Shown here in pieces: positions 24,912-33,840 of a DNA stretch of 64,000 nucleotides. The number at the start of each line of letters is the position of its first letter. Within the stretch, counting starts at the first letter, position 1. The DNA comes from Prado023 sp963798745. Lineage in GTDB: Bacteria > Actinomycetota > Actinomycetes > S36-B12 > CAIYMF01. Made by a program: the position numbers and the translations under genes. The stretch lies in NCBI GenBank assembly GCA_963798745.1, contig CAWCUF010000006.1:62001-126000 (forward strand), read 5' to 3'. The notes below the pieces were generated by a model. The model was not told the origin of the DNA. It worked only from the letters and a program-made list of their open reading frames with translations, and did no database searches.

Positions 24912-25830
24912 AGCGCTCGCCCGGCTCCACGCGGACCCCGCGGGCCCAGTCGGCTGCGGGCATCGCGCGCTTGCCCTGGGCCCGGACCTCCCCGAGCAGC
25001 ACCGCATGCGTGCCCGTGCCGACCCAGACCGCAGCCTTGGTGGCACGTACCTCACCGGCGGCCAGGTCGCGGACCTCGGGTGCGGGTCGGACCGGACCGA
25101 GCTTGATCCGCTCGCCGCGGAACCGGGTCCACGCACCGGGCGCCGGGGTGGCGCCGCGAACGAGTCGGTCCACGCGCATCGCAGGCGCGGCCCAGTCGAC
25201 CCGGGCGTCCTCGACGCTGATCTTGGGCGCCAGGCTGACCCCGTCGCCGGGCTGCGGGACCGGCACGATCGCACCGTTGGCCAAGCCGTCGAGGGTGGCG
25301 ACCAGCAGGCCGGCGCCCGCCTCGGCCAGGCGTCCCAACAGGTCCCCTGCGGTGTCCGTGGGGCGGATCGTCTCGGTGAGCACGCCGTAGACCGGCCCGG
25401 TGTCCAGGCCCTCCTCGAGCCGGAAGGTCGACGCCCCGGTCACCTCGTCGCCAGCCATGATGGCGTGCTGCACCGGGGCTGCCCCGCGCCAGGCCGGCAG
25501 CAGCGAGAAGTGCAGGTTGACCCAACCGTGGGCCGGCGCCGCCAGCGCGGCAGGTGGGATCAACCCGCCGTAGGCCACGATCGGGGCGGCGTCGACGGCC
25601 AGCTCCTCGAGCCGGGCCTGGAACTGGGGGTCTGCGGGCCGCGGCGGGGTGAGCACCTCGATGCCCTCGGCGCGGGCCACCTCGGCGACCGGGGAGGGCA
25701 CCAGGGATCGACCCCGCCCAGCGCGGGCATCGGGACGGCTGAGCACGGCGACCACCTCGTGCGGGGAGGCCAGCACCGCACGCAGCGCGGGCACAGCCAC
25801 CGCGGGGGTTCCGGCGAACAGCAGGCGCAT
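24904..25830 (-). CDS. fmt: Methionyl-tRNA formyltransferase
   Basis: The 308-residue enzyme formylates initiator Met-tRNA using 10-formyltetrahydrofolate. The N-terminal domain has MRLLFAGTPAVAVPALRAVL, the folate-site loop HGWVNLHFSLLPAWRGAAPVQ with the catalytic Asn and His, and the STFRLEEGLDTGPVY segment with the catalytic Asp. The OB-fold C-terminal domain begins around ALAPKISVEDARVDW. ATG 25830 shares a base with the def stop (TGATG); a longer frame upstream is def shadow. It pairs functionally with deformylase. Confidence 0.96.
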   Translation of the reverse strand: MRLLFAGTPAVAVPALRAVLASPHEVVAVLSRPDARAGRGRSLVPSPVAEVARAEGIEVLTPPRPADPQFQARLEELAVDAAPIVAYGGLIPPAALAAPAHGWVNLHFSLLPAWRGAAPVQHAIMAGDEVTGASTFRLEEGLDTGPVYGVLTETIRPTDTAGDLLGRLAEAGAGLLVATLDGLANGAIVPVPQPGDGVSLAPKISVEDARVDWAAPAMRVDRLVRGATPAPGAWTRFRGERIKLGPVRPAPEVRDLAAGEVRATKAAVWVGTGTHAVLLGEVRAQGKRAMPAADWARGVRVEPGERCG

Positions 25831-26375
25831 CAGCCCAGGCCCGGGCGGATCGCGTGCGGGCTGAACCGGACCGTCGGTGCCGGCTGCCCGAACCACTCGG
25901 CCTCCCGGATCTCCTTCATGGCCAGCTTGCGGGTCACCGGGTCGAGCCGGTCGATGAACAGGATCCCGTCGAGGTGATCGGTCTCGTGCTGCACGCAGCG
26001 GGCCAGCAGCTCCGAGCCCTCGATCACCATCGGCTCGCCGTGCTCGTTCATGCCCTTGGCCACCACCCGCATGGCCCGCTTCGTGTCGTAGAGCAGTCCG
26101 GGCAGCGACAGGCAGCCCTCCTCGCCGTCCTGCTCCTCGTCGGAGAGGTCCAGGCTCGGGTTGATCAGGTGGCCCACGACGTCATCGACCCAGTAGGTGA
26201 ACACCCGCAACGAGACGCCGATCTGCGGGGCCGCCAGGCCGACGCCGGGGGCGTCCATCATGGTGTCGGTCAGGTCGGCGACCAACGTGCGCAACTCCTT
26301 GTCGAAGGTCGTCACCGGCGCGGCCGGGGTGCGCAGGACGGGGTCACCGAACAGGCGGATGGGTTGCAGCGGCAT
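25830..26375 (-). CDS. def: Peptide deformylase
   Basis: The 181-residue metalloenzyme removes formyl groups from new proteins. All three motifs are present: GVGLAAPQIGV, EGCLSLPG (metal-ligand Cys) and QHETDHLDG (two His ligands and the catalytic Glu). The start is ATG 26375 (MPLQPIRLFGDPVLR), with GTG 26381 as an alternative; neither has a strong SD. It lies 20 bases after priA and overlaps fmt by one base, so the three are one operon. Confidence 0.95.
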   Translation of the reverse strand: MPLQPIRLFGDPVLRTPAAPVTTFDKELRTLVADLTDTMMDAPGVGLAAPQIGVSLRVFTYWVDDVVGHLINPSLDLSDEEQDGEEGCLSLPGLLYDTKRAMRVVAKGMNEHGEPMVIEGSELLARCVQHETDHLDGILFIDRLDPVTRKLAMKEIREAEWFGQPAPTVRFSPHAIRPGLG

Positions 26376-26395
26376 GCCCACATTCTACGGGGGGC

Positions 26396-28408
26396 TCAGC
26401 GCCGGCCGACCGGATCGATGCGCACGCCCACCTGCACCGCGCGGCGGGCGCTGCGTACCGACTGGGCCCTGGCCAGCGCCCCAGCCAGGCGTGGACCGTC
26501 GATGAACGACACCGCCAGCTGCCAGGTGACGTCCGACTCCGGGTCCGGGCCGGGCAGCGGACCCGAGCGCCGCAGCACCGCGGCACCGAGCTCGGCGGCG
26601 ATCGCGTCGGTGAGCTCGGCGGTGGCCAGCGCCGGGCCGGTCAGCGTCGCCACCCGGACGGCCGGCGGCAGGTGCAGGGTCGCCCGCTCGGCCAGCTCGC
26701 GCTGGGCGTAGCCCAGCGGATCCCACCGGATCAGCGCCTGCACCTCGCGGAGGTCGGGCTCCCCCACCACCAGCACCCGGCCACCCCGATCGGCGGGCCG
26801 GACCAGCGCGGCGATGTCGAACCAGCGACGCAGCACCTCCTCGGCCACCCGCAGGCCCGGCCGGGACAGAGCCGCGGCCGCATCGAGGAGCAGCAGTGCG
26901 CCGTACCCGGCGGGGCCTGGATCGGGCTCCGCGCCGGGGGTGGCCACGACCAGCGTGTCCGGCCGGCTGAGCACCCGCACCGGTGCCTGCCCGGAGGAGG
27001 TGACCACGCTGATCCCGGGCAGCGCCCGGCCGAACTCCTCGGCCGTGCGACGGACCCCGACCACGGCGGCTCGCAGCACGTGGCCGCCGCAGAACGGGCA
27101 GTGCCAGTCGGGCACAGTCCCGTGGACGGCGCAGGAGGGCACCCGATCGGGACCGTTGGCCCGCATCGGCCGGGCGCACTGCGGGCAGCCGACCGGCTCG
27201 CGGCAGGACTGGCAGGCCAGGACGGGCAGGTACCCCGCCCGCGGGACGCTGACCAGCAGCGGTCCCCGATCCCGGGCCTCGCGCAGCAGGTCCAGGGCCA
27301 CCGAAGGAATCCTCGAACCGGTGCGGGCGGGGTCGGCAACCAGGTCCGCGGCCGCCTGGACCCGCGGCATCCGGCTCCGTAGGACCGGGCGGGGCAACTC
27401 GACGCCGGCCAGCCAGCCCGAGGCGGCCATCCGCGCGGCCTCCAGGGTCACCGGGTGCCCACCCAGGACCAGGCAGACATCCTCGGCGGCGCTGCGCAGC
27501 GCGGCCACCTCACGCGCGTGCCAGCCCGGCGCCTGCGGCTCGGCCAGGGAGTCGTCACCGTCGTCCCAGACGACGATCAGGCGCAGGTCGACCACGGGGG
27601 CGAACACGGCGGCCCGGGTGCCCACGACCACTTGGGACGCCCCCCAGCGCACGTCGAGGAACGCCCGGTAGCGGGCCTCGGGTCCCAGGTCGGCCTCCAG
27701 TCGGGTGACCGCGACCCCCTCGCGCGCCAACTCCCCGGCGATCCGGGCGACGTCGGCCGCGTCCGGGACGACGACGAGCGCCCCTCCCCGGCGGGCACGC
27801 ACGGCGCGCACGAGTTCGGCGATCCGCTGGCCGACCTGCTCGCCGGGGCCGGCCGTCCACAGTGCGCGCACGGGCTGGGGGCCCCCGACCTGCTCGAGCA
27901 GGCGCGCACCCCCGGTGTACGCCGACCAGCCCGTGGGGTCCATGTGTCGTGCCCCGGTGGCGTCGTCGGCCGGCGCCTCGGGGCGCGTGCGCCTCTCGGC
28001 CCGAGCATGGCGCGGTGGCACGGCGAACCGCAGCACGTCGGCCAAGGTGCCGGCGTACCGGTCGGCCACATCCCGGCACAGGGCTGCCACCCCGGCAGTC
28101 AGGACCGGCGGGCCGTGCACGGAGACCAGCGGCTGCAGGGTGCGCTGCGAGGTGGCAACCCGCTCGAGCACGAAGCCGTCGACCAGCCGCCCGGCCAGAC
28201 GGACCCGGACCCGCACGCCGGGCTGAGCCACCTCGGCCAGGGTCTCAGGCACCTCGTAGTCGAACTCCCGGTCCAGGTGCGGCAGCGGGGTGAGCAGGGC
28301 GACCCGGGCCACCGGCAGGTCCTCGGCGGCCGGGTGTCGGAGCTGGCGCCGGGCCCGGGTCCGGGTGAGCCCGGGGTCGGGCAGCAGCGGGATCTGCCCG
28401 GCGCTCAT
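26396..28408 (-). CDS. priA: Primosomal protein N' (PriA), helicase-deficient actinobacterial form
   Basis: The 670-residue PriA has the N-terminal DNA-binding domain (VARVALLTPLPHLDREFDYEVPE, GVRVRVRLAGRLVDGFVLE) and the zinc-binding cysteine region (CQSCREPVGCPQC, then CAVHG and CPFCGG). The helicase motifs are degenerate: where a GSGKT Walker A is expected the sequence reads WTAGPGEQVG, and the DEEH box is replaced by WDDGDDSL. Actinobacterial PriA proteins commonly lack these residues, so it probably works as a replication-restart scaffold rather than a helicase. ATG 28408 overlaps the upstream acetyltransferase stop (ATGA). Confidence 0.9.
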   Translation of the reverse strand: MSAGQIPLLPDPGLTRTRARRQLRHPAAEDLPVARVALLTPLPHLDREFDYEVPETLAEVAQPGVRVRVRLAGRLVDGFVLERVATSQRTLQPLVSVHGPPVLTAGVAALCRDVADRYAGTLADVLRFAVPPRHARAERRTRPEAPADDATGARHMDPTGWSAYTGGARLLEQVGGPQPVRALWTAGPGEQVGQRIAELVRAVRARRGGALVVVPDAADVARIAGELAREGVAVTRLEADLGPEARYRAFLDVRWGASQVVVGTRAAVFAPVVDLRLIVVWDDGDDSLAEPQAPGWHAREVAALRSAAEDVCLVLGGHPVTLEAARMAASGWLAGVELPRPVLRSRMPRVQAAADLVADPARTGSRIPSVALDLLREARDRGPLLVSVPRAGYLPVLACQSCREPVGCPQCARPMRANGPDRVPSCAVHGTVPDWHCPFCGGHVLRAAVVGVRRTAEEFGRALPGISVVTSSGQAPVRVLSRPDTLVVATPGAEPDPGPAGYGALLLLDAAAALSRPGLRVAEEVLRRWFDIAALVRPADRGGRVLVVGEPDLREVQALIRWDPLGYAQRELAERATLHLPPAVRVATLTGPALATAELTDAIAAELGAAVLRRSGPLPGPDPESDVTWQLAVSFIDGPRLAGALARAQSVRSARRAVQVGVRIDPVGRR

Positions 28409-29343
28409 CGAGGGCCGCAGCCGTCGGCCAGGGGGATCGCCCAGTGCGTGAAGCTGCGGGCCACCCGCATGCCTGCCCGCTCGTAGAACGGCAGGGCGCC
28501 GGTGTGCGAATCGGTGGACACGCCCACACGGGGCCGATCCCGTGCCTGGGCGATGGCCAACGCATGCCACAACAGGGCGCTGCCGATGCCTCGGCCCTGG
28601 TGATCGGGGTGCGTGGCCAGCTTGTCGATCCACAGCTCGGCGGGGTCGTCCAGCAGGAAGGCTGCCCCCACGAGCTGGCCCTGTGCGCTGACCGCGAGCT
28701 GCAGCTGGTCGAAGCTGAATCCTGCCCGCCGGGTCACCATCGCCTGCCAGGTGGGCAGGTCTGAGGGCGGTCGGTCCGGCCACTGCCTGAAGGCCAGTTC
28801 CATCATCTCCAGCGCGGCGGTCTCGTCGGCGGGCGTCGCGGCGCGCAGGACGATCCCTGCGGGCCCCGGCGGCCTGCTCAACGGTGGAGCAGCGGGGCCC
28901 AGGCTCCTGTGCAGGATCCACGCCGTGCGCACGGCCACGGCCCCCGAACGCTCGAAGAGCTCGATGGCATCCGCTCGGCAGTCCTCGACCGTCTGCCCGA
29001 TCCGATCAGCCCGCGCAGCCTGCGCCCGCTGGACCGACCACGCGATCACGGCTGCCCCCAAACCCTTCCCACGCGCATCGGGATGCACGTCAGCCAGCCG
29101 GGTACGACCTCGCAGCACCATGCCCCAGGCCACGATGCGCGGATGTCGTGGGCTGCTGGGCCGCACCACGACGCAGTCCAGGTCACGACCCTCGCCCTGG
29201 GAACTCAGGTCAGCCACGAGGTCGGCGGGCTCGTACATGGCCTCGCCGGAGTCGTGCGACTCGCACGTGCGGACCAGCCCGACCACCTCGTCGAGGTCGG
29301 CGTCAGCCAGCCGGGCAGCCGTGAACCCCGCCGGCAGGTGCAT
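28405..29343 (-). CDS. Tandem GNAT acetyltransferase
   Basis: The 312-residue protein contains two GNAT repeats, as in mycothiol synthase-like and other double-domain acetyltransferases. The first (about 1-155) has the weak acetyl-CoA loop LADVHPDARGKGLGAAVIAW. The second (about 165-305) has the stronger LATHPDHQGRGIGSALLWHALAIA and FYERAGMRVARS. The N-terminal copy may have lost activity or serve for substrate binding. It is locked between metK (TGATG) and priA (ATGA). Substrate unknown. Confidence 0.82.
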   Translation of the reverse strand: MHLPAGFTAARLADADLDEVVGLVRTCESHDSGEAMYEPADLVADLSSQGEGRDLDCVVVRPSSPRHPRIVAWGMVLRGRTRLADVHPDARGKGLGAAVIAWSVQRAQAARADRIGQTVEDCRADAIELFERSGAVAVRTAWILHRSLGPAAPPLSRPPGPAGIVLRAATPADETAALEMMELAFRQWPDRPPSDLPTWQAMVTRRAGFSFDQLQLAVSAQGQLVGAAFLLDDPAELWIDKLATHPDHQGRGIGSALLWHALAIAQARDRPRVGVSTDSHTGALPFYERAGMRVARSFTHWAIPLADGCGPR

Positions 29344-30554
29344 CAGAGGCCGGCGGCAGCCCGCAGGTCGTCCACGCGGTCCAGCCGCTCCCAGGTGAAG
29401 ACCGAGCCCTGCGCACCCTCGCGGCCGAAGTGGCCGTAGGCGGCGGTGGGCTGGTACTGCACCACGCTGGTGTCCAGCAGCGCCAGGTCGCGGATGATCG
29501 CTCCGGGACGCAGGTCGAACACCTCGAGGACTGCGGCCTGGATCGACTCGTCGGGCAGGGCGCCGGTGCCGAACGTCTCCACGAACAGCCCGACCGGGTG
29601 GGCCTTGCCGATGGCGTAGGCGACCTGGACCTCGCACCTGGTGGCCAGGCCCGCGGCCACGACGTTCTTGGCGACCCAGCGCATGGCGTAGGTGGCCGAG
29701 CGGTCCACCTTCGACGGGTCCTTGCCGGAGAAGGCGCCACCACCGTGCCGGGCGAACCCGCCGTACGTGTCGACGATGATCTTGCGCCCGGTGAGCCCGG
29801 CGTCGCCCATCGGCCCGCCGGTGACGAACCGGCCGGTCGGGTTGACCAGCAGCCGCACTCCGGAGGTGTCCAGATCCAGGCCCTCGAGCACCGGCTCCAC
29901 CACGAACTTGCGCACCTCGGGCATCAGCCGGGTCTCGAGGTCGACGTCGACCGCGTGCTGGGAGCTGACCACGACCGTGTCCAGGGATACCGCCCGGGTG
30001 CCGTCGTAGCCGATGGTCACCTGGGTCTTGCCGTCGGGGCGCAGGTAGGGCAGCGCCCCGGACTTGCGCACCGCGGTGAGCTGCTCGGCCAGCCGGTGGG
30101 CCAGGTGGATCGGCAGGGGCATCAGCTCGGGGGTGTCGGTGCAGGCGAACCCGAACATGAGGCCCTGGTCGCCGGCGCCCTGCCGGTCCAGGGCGTCCCC
30201 GGAGCCCTCGACCCGCTCCTCGAAGGCATCGTCCACGCCCTGCGCGATGTCCGGGGACTGCCGACCGATCGAGACCTGCACGCCGCAGGACTCGCCGTCG
30301 AACCCCTTCTCCGAATGGTCGTAGCCGATGTCGAGCACGACCCTGCGGACCAGGTCCATCACCTCGGCATAGCCCGTGGTGGTGACCTCGCCGGCGACGT
30401 GCACCTGGCCGGTGGTCAGCAGGGTCTCGACCGCGACTCGGGACCGGGGGTCCTGGCGCAGGAGATCGTCGAGGATCGCGTCACTGATCTGGTCGGCCAT
30501 CTTGTCCGGATGGCCCTCGGTGACGGACTCGGAGGTGAACAGGCGCGTGGTCAT
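29343..30554 (-). CDS. metK: S-adenosylmethionine synthetase
   Basis: The 403-residue enzyme makes SAM from methionine and ATP. Family signatures include FTSESVTEGHPDKMADQISDA, GAGDQGLMFG (the methionine loop), LRPDGKTQV and the glycine-rich GGGAFSGKDPSKVDRSA. An AGGAG lies seven bases before ATG 30554. It follows coaBC after 59 bases that include a small hairpin (GGGGC/GCCCC) but show no SAM riboswitch. SAM produced here serves RsmB and many other methyltransferases. Confidence 0.97.
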   Translation of the reverse strand: MTTRLFTSESVTEGHPDKMADQISDAILDDLLRQDPRSRVAVETLLTTGQVHVAGEVTTTGYAEVMDLVRRVVLDIGYDHSEKGFDGESCGVQVSIGRQSPDIAQGVDDAFEERVEGSGDALDRQGAGDQGLMFGFACTDTPELMPLPIHLAHRLAEQLTAVRKSGALPYLRPDGKTQVTIGYDGTRAVSLDTVVVSSQHAVDVDLETRLMPEVRKFVVEPVLEGLDLDTSGVRLLVNPTGRFVTGGPMGDAGLTGRKIIVDTYGGFARHGGGAFSGKDPSKVDRSATYAMRWVAKNVVAAGLATRCEVQVAYAIGKAHPVGLFVETFGTGALPDESIQAAVLEVFDLRPGAIIRDLALLDTSVVQYQPTAAYGHFGREGAQGSVFTWERLDRVDDLRAAAGL

Positions 30555-30613
30555 CAGTGATCTCCTGGGGTGGGGTTTCTCGAGGGGCAGCGCCGCCCCG
30601 TGCGAGGGTGAGT

Positions 30614-31855
30614 CTAGTGCGCGTTCGCGCGCAACTCGACGACGCGATCCCAGATGGCGTGCGCGGCCTGGGGCTTCGTCCCGGTATGCCGACCGGCCAC
30701 CGACCCGTCCCGGGCCAGCATCAGCACCGAGGTGTCGGGTTGGCCGAACACCGCCCCACCGGACACGTCGTTGAGCACGAGCAGGTCCACTCCCTTGCGG
30801 GCCAGCTTGGCCCGCGCGTGGGCCATCGCGTCGGCGTCGGCGTCGCCGGTCTCGGCCGCGAAGCCGACCAGGGTGGTGCCCGCTGCCAGCTCACGGGCGG
30901 TGCGCGCGGCGACCAGCCCGGCCAGCACATCGGGATTGGCCACCAGCGCGATGGGGGCGGGCACGGCGTCCGGGCTGGACTTCTTGATCTTGTCCGCAAC
31001 GACTGCCGAGGGCCGGAAGTCGGCCACGGCTGCGGCCATGACGACCACGTCAGCGCCGACTGCGGCTGCGTTGACGGCCGCGGCGAGCTCGAGGGCGGTA
31101 CCGACCTGCACGACTGTGGCCCCGTGCGGATGGGGCAGGTCCACGTTCGCGCTCACCAGGGTGACCGAGGCCCCCCGCGCTGCCGCCGCGGCGGCCAGGG
31201 CGTAGCCCTGCAGCCCGCTGGAACGGTTGCCCAGGAATCGGACCGGGTCGATCGGCTCACGCGTCCCGCCGGCGCTGACCACGACCTGCAGGCCGGCCAG
31301 GTCGGCGCGGCCCTCGGTGTGCAGCATCGCGGCCGCGACCTCGACCAGGGTCTCGGGCTCCGGCAGCCGACCGGGCCCGGTGTCCGCGCCGGTCAGCCGG
31401 CCGACGGCCGGGTCGAGCACCAGCACCCCACGTTCACGCAGGGTGGCCACGTTGGCCCGGGTGGCCGGGTGCGCCCACATCTCGGTGTGCATCGCCGGGG
31501 CCATGACCACTGGGCAGGTCGCGGTCAGCAGGGTTGCGGTGAGCAGGTCATCAGCGCGCCCGGCGACGGCGCGCGCCATCAGGTCGGCGGTGGCCGGCGC
31601 GACGATCACCAGGTCCGCGGACTGACCCAGTCGGACGTGCTCGACACCGGCGACGTCCTCCCACACGGTGGTGTGCACCGGATGCCCGGACAGCGCCGAC
31701 CAGGTGGCGGCCCCCACGAAGCCCAACGCGGACTCGGTCGGCACGACGCGCACGTCATGGCCGGACTCGGTGAGCAGGCGCAGCAGGTGCGCCACCTTGT
31801 AGGCCGCGATCCCCCCTGCGACGCCGAGGATGACCCGCGGACCAGGCGGGGTCAG
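30614..31855 (-). CDS. coaBC: Bifunctional phosphopantothenoylcysteine decarboxylase / phosphopantothenate-cysteine ligase, CTG start
   Basis: The 413-residue CoA-biosynthesis enzyme has an N-terminal FMN decarboxylase (CoaC) with ILGVAGGIAAYK at the start, PTESALGFVG and the APAMHTEMW motif, and a C-terminal CTP-dependent ligase (CoaB) with VSAGGTREPIDPVRFLGNRSSG and ADFRPS. A GTG at 31795 would cut off the flavin-binding GGIAAYK motif. No ATG, GTG or TTG exists in frame upstream, but a CTG at 31855 overlaps the rpoZ stop (CTGA), has GAGGA six bases before it, and gives an N-terminus of normal length (TPPGPRVILGVAGG). I infer CTG as the start. Confidence 0.93.
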   Translation of the reverse strand: MTPPGPRVILGVAGGIAAYKVAHLLRLLTESGHDVRVVPTESALGFVGAATWSALSGHPVHTTVWEDVAGVEHVRLGQSADLVIVAPATADLMARAVAGRADDLLTATLLTATCPVVMAPAMHTEMWAHPATRANVATLRERGVLVLDPAVGRLTGADTGPGRLPEPETLVEVAAAMLHTEGRADLAGLQVVVSAGGTREPIDPVRFLGNRSSGLQGYALAAAAAARGASVTLVSANVDLPHPHGATVVQVGTALELAAAVNAAAVGADVVVMAAAVADFRPSAVVADKIKKSSPDAVPAPIALVANPDVLAGLVAARTARELAAGTTLVGFAAETGDADADAMAHARAKLARKGVDLLVLNDVSGGAVFGQPDTSVLMLARDGSVAGRHTGTKPQAAHAIWDRVVELRANAH

Positions 31856-32133
31856 GAGGGTTCCTCGACGGGCTCCTCGATCTTCTGGATGCTCAGCAGG
31901 TCGCCGTCGATCTCGCGCAGGGCCACCGACAGCGGCTTCTCCTGCGGGTGGGTCTCCACGAGCGGGCCGACGTACTCCAGCAGGCCCTCGCCGAGCTGGG
32001 AGTAGTAGGCGTTGATCTGACGGGCGCGCTTGGCGGCCTCGATCACCAGGGAGTACTTGGAATGCGTCTTGCCCAAGAGGTCGTCGATGGGCGGGTAGGT
32101 GATGCCCTCGGGGCGGATGCTGGTACCGGACAC
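31852..32133 (-). CDS. rpoZ: RNA polymerase omega subunit
   Basis: The 93-residue omega subunit assists RNA polymerase assembly. The conserved core is EGITYPPIDDLLGKTHSKYSLVIEAAKRARQINAYY, followed by the actinobacterial KPLSVALREI segment and an acidic tail. The GTG start has an AGGAGG seven bases upstream. The stop overlaps the coaBC start. The gmk-rpoZ-coaBC order is conserved in actinobacteria. Confidence 0.96.
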   Translation of the reverse strand: MSGTSIRPEGITYPPIDDLLGKTHSKYSLVIEAAKRARQINAYYSQLGEGLLEYVGPLVETHPQEKPLSVALREIDGDLLSIQKIEEPVEEPS

Positions 32134-32207
32134 GGCTGAACCTCCTGTGTGGAACGTCGACCCCGCCGCAGCGCTGCCGGTTCGGGAGACGATTCTGGCA
32201 TCCGGAC

Positions 32208-32771
32208 TCAGGCCGATCGGCCCGGATCTGCGACGAAGTCTACCAACGCAGCGGCCGCGCGGTGGACATCGTCGTTGACGATGATGACGTCGAACTCCGC
32301 GGCGGCTGCCAGCTCGGCCCGGGCGCGGACCAGCCGCCGGGCGATCGCGGCCTCATCCTCGGTGCCGCGACCGCGCAGCCGGGCCTCCAGCTCGGCCGGC
32401 GACGGCGGGCTCAGGAAGACCATCAGCGCCTCGGGCATGGCCGCCCGGACCTGGCGGGCGCCCTGCAGCTCGATCTCGAGCAGCACCGACTCCCCGGCGT
32501 CCAGGCGCGCCTGGACCGGACCCCGCGGGGTGCCGTAGCGGTTGCCCGCGAACTGCGCCCATTCCAGGAAGCCGCCCTCGGCGATGGTCGCGGCGAAGCG
32601 CGCCGGGCTCCAGAAGTGGTAGTGCTGCCCGTCGACCTCGCCGGCGCGGGGTGCCCGGGTGGTGGCCGATACCGAGACCCACAGGTCCGGGCGCAGCAGG
32701 CGTGCCTGCGCCACGACGGTGCCCTTGCCGACTCCACTGGGCCCGCTGAGCACCACCAGCCGGCCGGCCAT
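32208..32771 (-). CDS. gmk: Guanylate kinase
   Basis: The 187-residue kinase phosphorylates GMP to GDP. It has the P-loop LSGPSGVGKGTV, the GMP-binding STTR-like region SVSATTRAPRAGEVDGQHYHF, and LEIELQGARQV. ATG 32771 shares a base with the mihF stop (TGATG). A 74-base spacer separates it from rpoZ. The coupling of mihF and gmk is typical of actinobacteria. Confidence 0.95.
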   Translation of the reverse strand: MAGRLVVLSGPSGVGKGTVVAQARLLRPDLWVSVSATTRAPRAGEVDGQHYHFWSPARFAATIAEGGFLEWAQFAGNRYGTPRGPVQARLDAGESVLLEIELQGARQVRAAMPEALMVFLSPPSPAELEARLRGRGTEDEAAIARRLVRARAELAAAAEFDVIIVNDDVHRAAAALVDFVADPGRSA

Positions 32772-33121
32772 CAGTCGCGGTCCGGGAAGCGCGCGCCGAG
32801 CAGGGCGGTGAGCTCGGCGACCTGTCGGGGGCCCAGCCCACCGATTCGGCGGTTGGCCGCGATCCCGATGTCGGCCATGATGTCGGCGGCCCGGACCGGA
32901 CCGATGCCGCGGAAGCTGGACAGCAGGTCCGCGACCTTCATCCGGGCCACGACGCGGCCCCGATCGTCGCGCTGGGCGCCGACCCGGAGCACATCGGCGA
33001 CCTCGAGCTGCCCGTCGGCCAGGCCCGCGCGGACCTCAGCTCTCAACTGCCGGGCCGCCACACCGCGGGCGCCCGCCTGCGCCCGGGCCTGGGCCGACAG
33101 CGGCGGTGGTGGCGTCCTCAC
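32771..33121 (-). CDS. mihF: Actinobacterial integration host factor (mIHF), nucleoid protein
   Basis: The 116-residue DNA-binding protein resembles mycobacterial/Streptomyces IHF, which bends DNA and shapes the nucleoid. The core is LRAEVRAGLADGQLEVADVLR, then RMKVADLLSSFRGIGPVRAADIMADIGIAANRRIGGLGPRQ with a helix-two-turn-helix fold. The GTG start overlaps the pyrF stop (GTGA), and the stop overlaps gmk. A proline-rich start (RTPPPPLSAQ) replaces the more usual ALPQLTPEQR. Confidence 0.93.
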   Translation of the reverse strand: MRTPPPPLSAQARAQAGARGVAARQLRAEVRAGLADGQLEVADVLRVGAQRDDRGRVVARMKVADLLSSFRGIGPVRAADIMADIGIAANRRIGGLGPRQVAELTALLGARFPDRD

Positions 33122-33840
33122 CGAGGGTCCAGTCCCGCTGCGATCGCCGCCGCGGCGGCGCCGGGATCGGCAGCGGCGGTGATCGGCCGGCCGATCACGA
33201 GCAGGTCCGCCCCGTCGGCCAGGGCCTGCTCGGGGGTGGCGACCCGGGACTGGTCGCCCAGTGAGCTGCCCAGGCCGCTGGTGGGGCGCACCCCAGGGGT
33301 GATCAGCGTGATGTCGGCAGGCACCTCGGCACGGATCGCGGCGACCTCGCGGGGCGAGCAGACGATCGCCCGCGCCCCGGCGCCGACCGCCAACCGGGCC
33401 AGCCGCACGGCCGCGTCCAGCGCCGGGCCGCGCAGGCCGACGGCCTCGAGGTCCGCCTCCGACAGCGAGGTCAGCACGGTCACCGCGGTGACCCGGGTGC
33501 CGGGCAGGGCTTCGGCGGCGGCGGCGATCATCGCCGGGCCACCGCTGGCGTGCACAGTCAGGTAGTCCGGGGACAGTCCGGCGATGCTGCGTGCCGCACC
33601 GGCGACCGTGTTCGGGATGTCGTGCAGCTTGAGGTCCAGGAACAGCCCGCAGCCCGGGGCGGCGGCGCGGACCGCGTCCAGGATCGGGGCGCCGTCGCGC
33701 AGGTAGGTCTCCAGCCCGACCTTCATGACCGCCACGTGCGGGGCGGCGGCACCAGCCCAGACGAGCACCGTGGCACGGTCCGGGCCGTCGAGGGCCAGGG
33801 CGACCGGCGCGCGTGCGGGGGTGGGCGTGGGTTCGCTCAT
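33118..33840 (-). CDS. pyrF: Orotidine 5'-phosphate decarboxylase
   Basis: The 240-residue TIM-barrel enzyme converts OMP to UMP, the last step of UMP synthesis. Conserved elements are LALDGPDRATV, the catalytic FLDLKLHDIPNTVAGAAR (Lys and Asp residues), LTVHASGG and the C-terminal phosphate loop LVIGRPITAAADP. ATG 33840 overlaps the pyrD stop (ATGA). It is of the short single-domain type; the longer upstream frame is pyrD shadow. Confidence 0.95.
   Translation of the reverse strand: MSEPTPTPARAPVALALDGPDRATVLVWAGAAAPHVAVMKVGLETYLRDGAPILDAVRAAAPGCGLFLDLKLHDIPNTVAGAARSIAGLSPDYLTVHASGGPAMIAAAAEALPGTRVTAVTVLTSLSEADLEAVGLRGPALDAAVRLARLAVGAGARAIVCSPREVAAIRAEVPADITLITPGVRPTSGLGSSLGDQSRVATPEQALADGADLLVIGRPITAAADPGAAAAAIAAGLDPR

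Noticed and set aside
30555..30613. Possible SAM riboswitch before metK
   Set aside because: The spacer is only 59 bases and shows one small GC hairpin with none of the conserved SAM-I, SAM-II or SAM-IV cores.
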